Assembly: GCF_051014445.1 (NCBI RefSeq)
Contig: NW_027488366.1
Coordinates: 28,972,001-29,036,000, forward strand
Reading direction: 5' to 3'
Origin: Colletes latitarsis
Taxonomy: Eukaryota > Arthropoda > Insecta > Hymenoptera > Colletidae
Length of the DNA: 64,000 nucleotides
The notes beneath the pieces were generated by a model that made no database searches, was not told the DNA's origin, and saw nothing but the letters and a program-made list of their open reading frames with translations. Numbering within the stretch: the first letter of the stretch is position 1; each line of letters starts with the position of its first letter. Both the position numbers and the translations under genes were made by a program. Shown here piece after piece: positions 30,993 to 43,562 of this stretch.

Positions 30993-32764
30993 ATCAATAT
31001 TTTAGAGAATAATTCATGTTAGGTCTAGGTTAGGTCTGGGATTTGCTCCCATCAGGCTCATTCTTTCGCATATTTGTCATACTTGATGGCTAGATCCTGG
31101 GCTTTCTCTGGATTGCATCACGTAGTAATGAAGTACAACACTGAAACAGTCAATTAAACCTAGTTTCCATCAATATCTTAGAGGACAACGCAAGTTAGGT
31201 CTGGGATAGGCCTGGGATTTGTCCACATCAGGCTCATACTTTCGCGTTTTTCACATACTTGTTGAACAGATCCTGGGTTTTTTCTGGTTTGGATCACGTA
31301 GTAATCTGGGACCACACTGAAACAGTCAATTAAACCTGGTTTCCATCAATATCTTAGAGGACAACGCAAGTTAGGTCTGGGATAGGTCTGGGATTTGCCC
31401 TCATCAGGCTCATACTTTCGCGTTTTTCACATACATGTTGAACAGATCCTGGGTTTTTTCTGGTTTGGATCACGTAGTAATGTGGTACCACACTGAGACA
31501 GTCGATTGAACCAGGTTTCGATCAATATTTTTGAGGATAACGCATGTTAGGTCTTGGTTAGGTCTGGGATTTTCACTCATCAGACTCATACTTTCGCATT
31601 CTTCACATACTTGTTGAACGGATCATGGGTTTTTTCTGGTTTGGATCACGTACTAATGTGGGACCACACTGAAACAATCAATTAAACCTGGTCTTGATAA
31701 ATATTTTAGAGGATAACGCATATTAGGTCTGGGATAGGTCGGGGATTAGCCCTCATCAGACACATACTTTCGCACACTTCACATACTCGTTGAACAGATC
31801 CTGGGTTTTTTCTGGTTTGGATCACGTAGTAATGTGGAACCACACTGAAACAATCAATTAAACCTGGTCTTGATAAATATTTTGGAGGATAACGTATGTT
31901 ACGTCTGGGTTAGGTCTAGGATTAGCCCTCGTCAGGCTCATACTTTCGCATATTTCTCATACGTCATGGCTAGATCCTGGGCTATTTCTGGTTTGGATCA
32001 CGTAGTAATGTGGTACCACACTGAAAAAGTCGATTAAACCTGGTTTCGATCAATATTTTAGAGGATAACGCAAGTTAGGTCTGGGATAGGTCTGCGATTT
32101 GACCTCATCAGACTCATACTTTCGCACACTTCACATACTCGTTGGACAGATCCTGGGTTATATTCTGGTTTGGATCACACAGTAATGTGGTACCACACTG
32201 AAACAGTCGATTAAACCAGGTTTCGATCAATATTTTAGAGAATAATTCATGTTAGGTCTAGGTTAGGTCTGGGATTTGCTCACATCAGGCTCATTCTTTC
32301 GCATATTTCTCATACATGTTGAACAGATCCTGGGTTTTTTCTGGTTTGGATCACGTAGTAATGTGGGACCACACTGAAAGAATCAATTAAACCTGGTCTT
32401 GATAAATATTTTAGAGGATAACGCATGTTAGGTCTGGGTTAGGTCTAGGATTTGCCCTCATCAGGCTCATACTTTCGCATATTTCTCATACTTCATGGCT
32501 AGAACCTGGGCTGTTTCTGGATTGTATCACGTAGTAATGTGGTACCACGCTGAAACAGTCAATTAAACCTGGTTTCAATCAATATTTTAGAGGATAACGC
32601 ATGTTAGGTCTAGGTTAGCCCTGGGATTTTCACTCATCAGACTCATACTTTCGCATTCTTCACATACTTGTTGAACTGATCCTGGGTTTTTTCTGGTTTG
32701 GATCACGTAGTAATGTGGTACCACACTGAAACAGTCGATTAAACCTGGTTTCGATCAATATTTT
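30993..32764 (+). repeat. Satellite segmental duplication A, copy 1
   Basis: Matches about 38036-39984. The offset is 7043 bp up to about 31300 and 7220 bp after it, because copy 2 holds one additional 177-bp monomer near 38340-38520. Boundaries are approximate, judged by shared rare variants (TTTGCTCCCATC, GGGGATTAGCCC, CATACGTCATGG). Confidence 0.75.
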
Positions 32765-33639
32765 AGAGGATAGCGCAAGTTAAGTCTGGGATTGGTCTGG
32801 GATTTGACCTCATCAGACTCATACTTTCGCACACTTCACATACTCGTTGAACAGATCCTGGGTTATTTTCTGGTTTGGATCACATAGTAATGTGGTACCA
32901 CACTGAAACAGTCGATTAAACCAGGTTTCGTTCAATATTTTTGAGGATAACGCATGTTAGGTCTAGGTTAGGCCTGGGATTTTCACTCATCAGACTCATA
33001 CTTTCGCATTCTTCACATACTTGTTGAACGGATCCTGGGTTTTTTCTGGTTTGGATCACGTAGTAATGTGGGACCACACTGAAACAGTCGATTAAACCAG
33101 GTTTCGATCAATATTTTAGAGGATAACGCAAGTTAGGTCTGGGATAGGTCAGGGATTTGACCTCATCAGACTCATAATTTCGCATTCTTCACATACTCCT
33201 TGAACAGATCCTGGGTTATTTTCTGGTTTGGATCACATAGTAATGTGGTACCACACTGAAACAGTCAATTAAACCTGGTTTCGATCAATATTTTAGAGAA
33301 TAATTCATGTTAGGTCTAGGTTAGGTCTGGGATTTGCTCTCATCAGGCTCATTCTTTCGCATATTTCTCATACTTGATGGCTAGATCCTGGGCTTTTTCT
33401 GGATTGCATCACGTAGTAATGAAGTACAACACTGAAACAGTCAATTAAACCTGGTTTCCATCAATATTTTAGAGGACAACGCAAGTTAGGTCTAGGTAAG
33501 GCCTGAGATTTTCACTCATCAGACTCATACTTACGCAATCTTCACATACTTGTTGAACGGATCCTGGGTTTTTTCTGGTTTGGATCACGTAGTAATGTGG
33601 TACCACACTGAAACATTCAATTAAACCTGGTCTTGATAA

Positions 33640-36290
33640 ATATTTTAGAGAATAACGCATGTTAGGTCTGGATTAGGTCTAGGATTTGCCCTCATCAGGC
33701 TCATATTTTCGCATATTTCTCATACTTCATGGCTAGATCCTGGGCTATTTCTGGATTGGATCACGTAGTAATGCGGTACCACACTGAAACAGTCAATTAA
33801 ACCTGCTTTTGATCAATATTTTAGAGAATAATTCATGTTAGGTCTAGGTTAGGTCAGGGATTTGCTCTCATCGGGCTCATTCTTTCGCATATTTCTCATA
33901 CTTGATGGCTAGATCCTGGGCTTTTTCTGGATTGCATCACGTAGTAATGAAGTACAACACTGAAACAGTCAATTAAACCTGGTTTCGATCAATATTTTAG
34001 AGAATAATTCATGTTAGGTCTAGGTTAGGTCTGGGATTTGCTCTCATCAGGCTCATTCTTTCGCATATTTCTCATACTTGATGTCTAGATCCTGGGCTTT
34101 TTCTGGATTGCATCACGTAGTAATGAAGTACAACACTGCAACAGTCAATTAAACCTGGTTTCGATCAATATATTAGAGAATAATTCATGTTAGGTCTAGG
34201 TTAGGTCTGGGATTTGCTCTCATCAGGCTCATTCTTTCGCATATTTCTCATACTTGATGGCTAGATCCTGGGCTTTTTCTGGATTGCATCACGTAGTAAT
34301 GTGGTACCACACTGAAACATTCAATTAAACCTGGTCTTGATAAATATTTTAGAGGATAACGCATGTTAGGTCTGGGTTAGGTCTAGGATTTGCCCGCATC
34401 AGGCTCATTCTTTCGCATATTTCTCATACTTGATGGCTAGATCCTGGGCTTTTTCTGGATTGCATCACTTAGTAATGAAGTACTACACTGAAACAGTCAA
34501 TTAAACCTGTTTTCGATCAATATTTTAGAGGATAACGGAAGTTAGGTCTGGGATAGGTCTAGGATTTGCCCTCATCAGGCTCTTACTTTCGCATATTTCT
34601 CATACTTCATGGCTAGATCCTGGGCTGTTTCTGGATTGTATCACGTAGTAATGTGGTACCACGCTGAAACAGTTAATTAAACCTGGTTTCGATCAATATT
34701 TTAGAGGATAACGGAAGTTAGGTCTGGGATAGGTCTAGGATTTGCCCTCATCAGGCTCTTACTTTCGCATATTTCTCATACTTCATGGCTAGATCCTGGG
34801 CTATTTCGGGATTGGATCACGTAGTAAAGTGGTACCACACTGAAACAGTCCATTAAACCTGGTTTCGCTCAATATTTTAGAGGCTAACGCATGTTAGGTC
34901 TAGGTTAGGTCTGGGATTTGCTGTCATCAGGCTCATTCTTTCGCATATTTCTCACACTTGATGGCTAGATCCTGGGCTTTTTCTAGATTGCATCACGTAG
35001 TAATGTAGTACCTCACTGAAACAGTCAATGAAACCAGGTTTCCATGAATATTTTAGAAGACAACGCAAGTTAGGTCTAGGTAAGGCCTGAGATTTTCACT
35101 GATCAGACTCATACTTTCGCATTCTCCGCATACTTGTTGAACGGATCCTGGGTTTTTTCTGGTTTGGATGACGTAGTAATGTGGTACCACACTGAAACAT
35201 TCAATTAAACCTGGTCTTGATAAATATTTTAGAGAATAACGCATGTTAGGTCTGGGTTAGGTCTAGGATTTGCCCTCATCAGGCTCATACTTTCGCATAT
35301 TTCTCATACTTCATGGCTAGATCCTGGGCTATTTCTGGATTGGATCACGTAGTAAAGTGGTACCACACTGAAACATTCAATGAAACCTGGTCTGGATAAA
35401 TATCTTAGAGGATAACGCATCTTAGGTCTGGGTTAGGTCTAAGATTTGCCCTCATCAGGCTCACAGTTCAGCGTTTTTCGCATACTTGTTGAACAGATCC
35501 TGGGTTTTTTCTGGTTTGGATCACGAAGTAGTGTGGTACCACACTGAAACAGTCCATTAAACCTGGTTTCGCTCAATATTTTAGAGGATAACGCATGTTA
35601 GGTCTAGGTTAGGTCTGGGATTTGCTCTCATCAGGCTCATTCTTTCGCATATTTCTCATACTTGATGGCTAGACCCTGGGCTTTTTCTGGATTGCATCAC
35701 GTAATAATGTAGTACCACCCTGAAACAGTCAATGAAACCTGGTTTCCATCAATATTTTAGAGGACAACGCAAGTTACGACTAGGTAAGGCCTGAGATTTT
35801 CACTGATTAGACTCATACTTTCGCATTCTTCACATACTTGTTGAACGGATCGTGGGTTTTTTCCGGTTTCGATCACGTAGTAATGTGGTACCACACTGAA
35901 ACATTCAATTAAACCTGGTCTTGATCAATATTTTAGAGAATAACGCATGTTAGGTCTGGGTTAGGTCTAGGATTTGCCCTCATCAGGCTCATACTTTCGC
36001 ATATTTCTCATACTTCATGGCTAGATCCGGGGCTATTTCTGGATTGGATCACGTAGTAATGTGGCACCCCACTGAAACAGTCAATTAAACCTGGTTTTGA
36101 TCAATATTTTAGAGAATAATTCATGTTAGGTCTAGGTTAGGTCAGGGATTTGCTCTCATCAGTGTCATACTGCCGCAGTTTTAACATACTTGTTGAACGG
36201 ATCCTGGGTTTTTTCTGGTTTGGTTCACGTAGTAATGTGGTACCACACTGAAACATTCAATTAAACCTGGTCTTGATAAATATTTTAGAG
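33640..36290 (+). repeat. Satellite segmental duplication B, copy 1
   Basis: Matches about 40153-42803 at offset 6513 bp (about 37 monomers). Shared rare variants include GGCTCATATTTTCGC, ATTTCGGGATTGG and GTGTCATACTGCCGC. Its right part (34355-36290) is also the first unit of the 1936-bp tandem repeat. Confidence 0.78.
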
Positions 36291-38079
36291 GACAACGCAT
36301 GTTAGGTCTGGGTTAGGTCTAGGATTTGCCCGCATCAGGCTCATTCTTTCGCATATTTCTCATACTTGATGGCTAGATCCTGGGCTTTTTCTGGATTGCA
36401 TCACTTAGTAATGAAGTACTACACTGAAACAGTCAATTAAACCTGTTTTCGATCAATATTTTAGAGGATAACGGAAGTTAGGTCTGGGATAGGTCTAGGA
36501 TTTGCCCTCATCAGGCTCTTACTTTCGCATATTTCTCATACTTCATGGCTAGATCCTGGGCTGTTTCTGGATTGTATCACGTAGTAATGTGGTACCACGC
36601 TGAAACAGTCAATTAAACCTGGTTTCGATCAATATTTTAGAGGATAACGGAAGTTAGGTCTGGGATAGGTCTAGGATTTGCCCTCATCAGGCTCTTACTT
36701 TCGCATATTTCTCATACTTCATGGCTAGATCCTGGGCTATTTCGGGATTGGATCACGTAGTAAAGTGGTACCACACTGAAACAGTCCATTAAACCTGGTT
36801 TCGCTCAATATTTTAGAGGCTAACGCATGTTAGGTCTAGGTTAGGTCTGGGATTTGCTGTCATCAGGCTCATTCTTTCGCATATTTCTCACACTTGATGG
36901 CTAGATCCTGGGCTTTTTCTAGATTGCATCACGTAGTAATGTAGTACCTCACTGAAACAGTCAATGAAACCAGGTTTCCATGAATATTTTAGAAGACAAC
37001 GCAAGTTAGGTCTAGGTAAGGCCTGAGATTTTCACTGATCAGACTCATACTTTCGCATTCTCCGCATACTTGTTGAACGGATCCTGGGTTTTTTCTGGTT
37101 TGGATGACGTAGTAATGTGGTACCACACTGAAACATTCAATTAAACCTGGTCTTGATAAATATTTTAGAGAATAACGCATGTTAGGTCTGGGTTAGGTCT
37201 AGGATTTGCCCTCATCAGGCACATACTTTCGCATATTTCTCATACTTCATGGCTAGATCCTGGGCTATTTCTGGATTGGATCACGTAGTAAAGTGGTACC
37301 ACACTGAAACATTCAATGAAACCTGGTCTGGATAAATATCTTAGAGGATAACGCATCTTAGGTCTGGGTTAGGTCTAAGATTTGCCCTCATCAGGCTCAC
37401 AGTTTAGCGTTGTTCGCATACTTGTTGAACAGATCCTGGGTTTTTTCTGGTTTGGATCACGAAGTAGTGTGGTACCACACTGAAACAGTCCATTAAACCT
37501 GGTTTCGCTCAATATTTTAGAGGATAACGCATGTTAGGTCTAGGTTAGGTCTGGGATTTGCTCTCATCAGGCTCATTCTTTCGCATATTTCTCATACTTG
37601 ATGGCTAGACCCTGGGCTTTTTCTGGATTGCATCACGTAATAATGTAGTACCACCCTGAAACAGTCAATGAAACCTGGTTTCCATCAATATTTTAGAGGA
37701 CAACGCAAGTTACGACTAGGTAAGGCCTGAGATTTTCACTGATTAGACTCATACTTTCGCATTCTTCACATACTTGTTGAACGGATCGTGGGTTTTTTCC
37801 GGTTTCGATCACGTAGTAATGTGGTACCACACTGAAACATTCAATTAAACCTGGTCTTGATCAATATTTTAGAGAATAACGCATGTTAGGTCTGGGTTAG
37901 GTCTAGGATTTGCCCTCATCAGGCTCATACTTTCGCATATTTCTCATACTTCATGGCTAGATCCGGGGCTATTTCTGGATTGGATCACGTAGTAATGTGG
38001 CACCCCACTGAAACAGTCAATTAAACCTGGTTTTGATCAATATTTTAGAGAATAATTCATGTTAGGTCTAGGTTAGGTC
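34355..38079 (+). repeat. 1936-bp (11-monomer) higher-order repeat, about 1.9 copies
   Basis: Unit 1 is 34355-36290; unit 2 is 36291 to about 38079 and partial. Both match at an exact offset of 1936 bp, which is 11 x 176. A third copy lies inside duplication B copy 2 (about 40868-42803). Confidence 0.82.
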
Positions 38080-39984
38080 TGGGATTTGCTCCCATCAGGC
38101 TCATTCTTTCGCATATTTGTCATACTTGATGGCTAGATCCTGGGCTTTCTCTGGATTGCATCACGTAGTAATGAAGTACAACACTGAAACAGTCAATTAA
38201 ACCTAGTTTCCATCAATATCTTAGAGGACAACGCAAGTTAGGTCTGGGATAGGCCTGGGATTTGTCCACATCAGGCTCATACTTTCGCGTTTTTCACATA
38301 CTTGTTGAACAGATCCTGGGTTTTTTCTGGTTTGGATCACGTAGTAATGAAGTACAACACTGAAACAGTCAATTAAACCTGGTTTCCATCAATATTTTAG
38401 AGGACAACGCATGTCAGGTCTCGGTTAGGCCTGGGATTTGCTCTAATCAGGGTCATACTTTCGCACACTTCACATACTCGTTTAACAGATCCTGGGTTAT
38501 TTTCTGGTTTGGATCACGTAGTAATGTGGGACCACACTGAAACAGTCAATTAAACCTGGTTTCCATCAATATCTTAGAGGACAACGCAAGTTAGGTCTGG
38601 GATAGGTCTGGGATTTGCCCTCATCAGGCTCATACTTTCGCGTTTTTCACATACATGTTGAACAGATCCTGGGTTTTTTCTGGTTTGGATCACGTAGTAA
38701 TGTGGTACCACACTGAGACAGTCGATTGAACCAGGTTTCGATCAATATTTTTGAGGATAACGCATGTTAGGTCTTGGTTAGGTCTGGGATTTTCACTCAT
38801 CAGACTCATACTTTCGCATTCTTCACATACTTGTTGAACGGATCATGGGTTTTTTCTGGTTTGGATCACGTACTAATGTGGGACCACACTGAAACAATCA
38901 ATTAAACCTGGTCTTGATAAATATTTTAGAGGATAACGCATATAGGTCTGGGATAGGTCGGGGATTAGCCCTCATCAGACTCATACTTTCGCACACTTCA
39001 CATACTCGTTGAACAGATCCTGGGTTTTTTCTGGTTTGGATCACGTAGTAATGTGGAACCACACTGAAACAATCAATTAAACCTGGTCTTGATAAATATT
39101 TTGGAGGATAACGCATGTTACGTCTGGGTTAGGTCTAGGATTAGCCCTCGTCAGGCTCATACTTTCGCATATTTCTCATACGTCATGGCTAGATCCTGGG
39201 CTATTTCTGGTTTGGATCACGTAGTAATGTGGTACCACACTGAAAAAGTCGATTAAACCTGGTTTCGATCAATATTTTAGAGGATAACGCAAGTTAGGTC
39301 TGGGATAGGTCTGCGATTTGACCTCATCAGACTCATACTTTCGCACACTTCACATACTCGTTGGACAGATCCTGGGTTATATTCTGGTTTGGATCACACA
39401 GTAATGTGGTACCACACTGAAACAGTCGATTAAACCAGGTTACGATCAATATTTTAGAGAATAATTCATGTTAGGTCTAGGTTAGGTCTGGGATTTGCTC
39501 ACATCAGGCTCATTCTTTCGCATATTTCTCATACATGTTGAACAGATCCTGGGTTTTTTCTGGTTTGGATCACGTAGTAATGTGGGACCACACTGAAAGA
39601 ATCAATTAAACCTGGTCTTGATAAATATTTTAGAGGATAACGCATGTTAGGTCTGGGTTAGGTCTAGGATTTGCCCTCATCAGGCTCATACTTTCGCATA
39701 TTTCTCATACTTCATGGCTAGAACCTGGGCTGTTTCTGGATTGTATCACGTAGTAATGTGGTACCACGCTGAAACAGTCAATTAAACCTGGTTTCAATCA
39801 ATATTTTAGAGGATAACGCATGTTAGGTCTAGGTTAGCCCTGGGATTTTCACTCATCAGACTCATACTTTCGCATTCTTCACATACTTGTTGAACTGATC
39901 CTGGGTTTTTTCTGGTTTGGATCACGTAGTAATGTGGTACCACACTGAAACAGTCGATTAAACCTGGTTTCGATCAATATTTTA
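38036..39984 (+). repeat. Satellite segmental duplication A, copy 2
   Basis: Second copy of 30993-32764, with one extra monomer at about 38340-38520. It follows directly after the second 1936-bp unit. Confidence 0.75.
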
Positions 39985-40152
39985 GAGAATAATTCATGTT
40001 AGGTCTAGGTTAGGTCAAGAATTTGCTCTCATCAGGCTCATTCTTTCGCATATTTCTCATACTTGATGGCTAGATCCTGGACTTTTTCTGGATTGCATCA
40101 CGTAGTAATGAAGTACAACACTGAAACAGTCAATTAAACCTGGCCTTGATAA

Positions 40153-42803
40153 ATATTTTAGAGAATAACGCATGTTAGGTCTGGATTAGGTCTAGGATTT
40201 GCCCTCATCAGGCTCATATTTTCGCATATTTCTCATACTTCATGGCTAGATCCTGGGCTATTTCTGGATTGGATCACGTAGTAATGCGGTACCACACTGA
40301 AACAGTCAATTAAACCTGCTTTTGATCAATATTTTAGAGAATAATTCATGTTAGGTCTAGGTTAGGTCAGGGATTTGCTCTCATCGGGCTCATTCTTTCG
40401 CATATTTCTCATACTTGATGGCTAGATCCTGGGCTTTTTCTGGATTGCATCACGTAGTAATGAAGTACAACACTGAAACAGTCAATTAAACCTGGTTTCG
40501 ATCAATATTTTAGAGAATAATTCATGTTAGGTCTAGGTTAGGTCTGGGATTTGCTCTCATCAGGCTCATTCTTTCGCATATTTCTCATACTTGATGGCTA
40601 GATCCTGGGCTTTTTCTGGATTGCATCACGTAGTAATGAAGTACAACACTGCAACAGTCAATTAAACCTGGTTTCGATCAATATATTAGAGAATAATTCA
40701 TGTTAGGTCTAGGTTAGGTCTGGGATTTGCTCTCATCAGGCTCATTCTTTCGCATATTTCTCATACTTGATGGCTAGATCCTGGGCTTTTTCTGGATTGC
40801 ATCACGTAGTAATGTGGTACCACACTGAAACATTCAATTAAACCTGGTCTTGATAAATATTTTAGAGGATAACGCATGTTAGGTCTGGGTTAGGTCTAGG
40901 ATTTGCCCGCATCAGGCTCATTCTTTCGCATATTTCTCATACTTGATGGCTAGATCCTGGGCTTTTTCTGGATTGCATCACTTAGTAATGAAGTACTACA
41001 CTGAAACAGTCAATTAAACCTGTTTTCGATCAATATTTTAGAGGATAACGGAAGTTAGGTCTGGGATAGGTCTAGGATTTGCCCTCATCAGGCTCTTACT
41101 TTCGCATATTTCTCATACTTCATGGCTAGATCCTGGGCTGTTTCTGGATTGTATCACGTAGTAATGTGGTACCACGCTGAAACAGTCAATTAAACCTGGT
41201 TTCGATCAATATTTTAGAGGATAACGGAAGTTAGGTCTGGGATAGGTCTAGGATTTGCCCTCATCAGGCTCTTACTTTCGCATATTTCTCATACTTCATG
41301 GCTAGATCCTGGGCTATTTCGGGATTGGATCACGTAGTAAAGTGGTACCACACTGAAACAGTCCATTAAACCTGGTTTCGCTCAATATTTTAGAGGCTAA
41401 CGCATGTTAGGTCTAGGTTAGGTCTGGGATTTGCTGTCATCAGGCTCATTCTTTCGCATATTTCTCACACTTGATGGCTAGATCCTGGGCTTTTTCTAGA
41501 TTGCATCACGTAGTAATGTAGTACCTCACTGAAACAGTCAATGAAACCAGGTTTCCATGAATATTTTAGAAGACAACGCAAGTTAGGTCTAGGTAAGGCC
41601 TGAGATTTTCACTGATCAGACTCATACTTTCGCATTCTCCGCATACTTGTTGAACGGATCCTGGGTTTTTTCTGGTTTGGATGACGTAGTAATGTGGTAC
41701 CACACTGAAACATTCAATTAAACCTGGTCTTGATAAATATTTTAGAGAATAACGCATGTTAGGTCTGGGTTAGGTCTAGGATTTGCCCTCATCAGGCTCA
41801 TACTTTCGCATATTTCTCATACTTCATGGCTAGATCCTGGGCTATTTCTGGATTGGATCACGTAGTAAAGTGGTACCACACTGAAACATTCAATGAAACC
41901 TGGTCTGGATAAATATCTTAGAGGATAACGCATCTTAGGTCTGGGTTAGGTCTAAGATTTGCCCTCATCAGGCTCACAGTTTAGCGTTTTTCGCATACTT
42001 GTTGAACAGATCCTGGGTTTTTTCTGGTTTGGATCACGAAGTAGTGTGGTACCACACTGAAACAGTCCATTAAACCTGGTTTCGCTCAATATTTTAGAGG
42101 ATAACGCATGTTAGGTCTAGGTTAGGTCTGGGATTTGCTCTCATCAGGCTCATTCTTTCGCATATTTCTCATACTTGATGGCTAGACCCTGGGCTTTTTC
42201 TGGATTGCATCACGTAATAATGTAGTACCACCCTGAAACAGTCAATGAAACCTGGTTTCCATCAATATTTTAGAGGACAACGCAAGTTACGACTAGGTAA
42301 GGCCTGAGATTTTCACTGATTAGACTCATACTTTCGCATTCTTCACATACTTGTTGAACGGATCGTGGGTTTTTTCCGGTTTCGATCACGTAGTAATGTG
42401 GTACCACACTGAAACATTCAATTAAACCTGGTCTTGATCAATATTTTAGAGAATAACGCATGTTAGGTCTGGGTTAGGTCTAGGATTTGCCCTCATCAGG
42501 CTCATACTTTCGCATATTTCTCATACTTCATGGCTAGATCCGGGGCTATTTCTGGATTGGATCACGTAGTAATGTGGCACCCCACTGAAACAGTCAATTA
42601 AACCTGGTTTTGATCAATATTTTAGAGAATAATTCATGTTAGGTCTAGGTTAGGTCAGGGATTTGCTCTCATCAGTGTCATACTGCCGCAGTTTTAACAT
42701 ACTTGTTGAACGGATCCTGGGTTTTTTCTGGTTTGGTTCACGTAGTAATGTGGTACCACACTGAAACATTCAATTAAACCTGGTCTTGATAAATATTTTA
42801 GAG
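40153..42803 (+). repeat. Satellite segmental duplication B, copy 2
   Basis: Second copy of 33640-36290 at offset 6513 bp. Confidence 0.78.
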
Positions 42804-43562
42804 GATAACGCATGTTAGGTTTGGGTTAGGTCTAGGATTTGCCCTCATTAGGCTCATACTTTCGCATATTTCTCATACTTCATGGTTAGATCCTGGGCTT
42901 TTTCTGGATTGGATCACGTAGTAAAGTGGTACCACACTGAAACATTCAATGAAACCTGGTCTGGATAAATATCTTAGTGGATAACGCATGTTAGGTCAAG
43001 GTTAGGTCTAAGATTTGCCCTCATCAGGCTCACAGTTTCGCGTTTTTCACATACTTGTTGAACAGATCCTGGGTTTTTTCTGGTTTGGATCACGTAGTAA
43101 TGTGGGACCACACTGAAACAGTCAAGTAAACCTGGTTTCGATCAATATTTTAGAGAATAATTCATGTTAGGTCTGGGTTAGGCCTAGGATTTGCACCCAT
43201 CAGGCTCATACTTTCGCATATTTCTCATACTTCATGGCTAGATCCTGGGCTTTTTCTGGATTGCATCACGTAGTAATGAAGTACAACACTGAAACAGTCA
43301 ATTGAACCTGGTCTCCATCAATATCTTAGAGGACAACGCAAGTTAGGTCTGGGATATGTCTCGGATTTGCCCTCATCAGGCTCATACTTTCGCATATTTC
43401 TCATACTTCATGGCTAGATCCTGGGCTATTTCTGGATTGGATCACGTAGTAAAGTGGTACCACACTGAAACATTCAATGAAACCTGGTCTGGATAAATAT
43501 TTTAGAGGATAACGCATGTTAGGTCTGGGTTAGGTCTAGGATTTGCCCTCATCAGGCTCATT

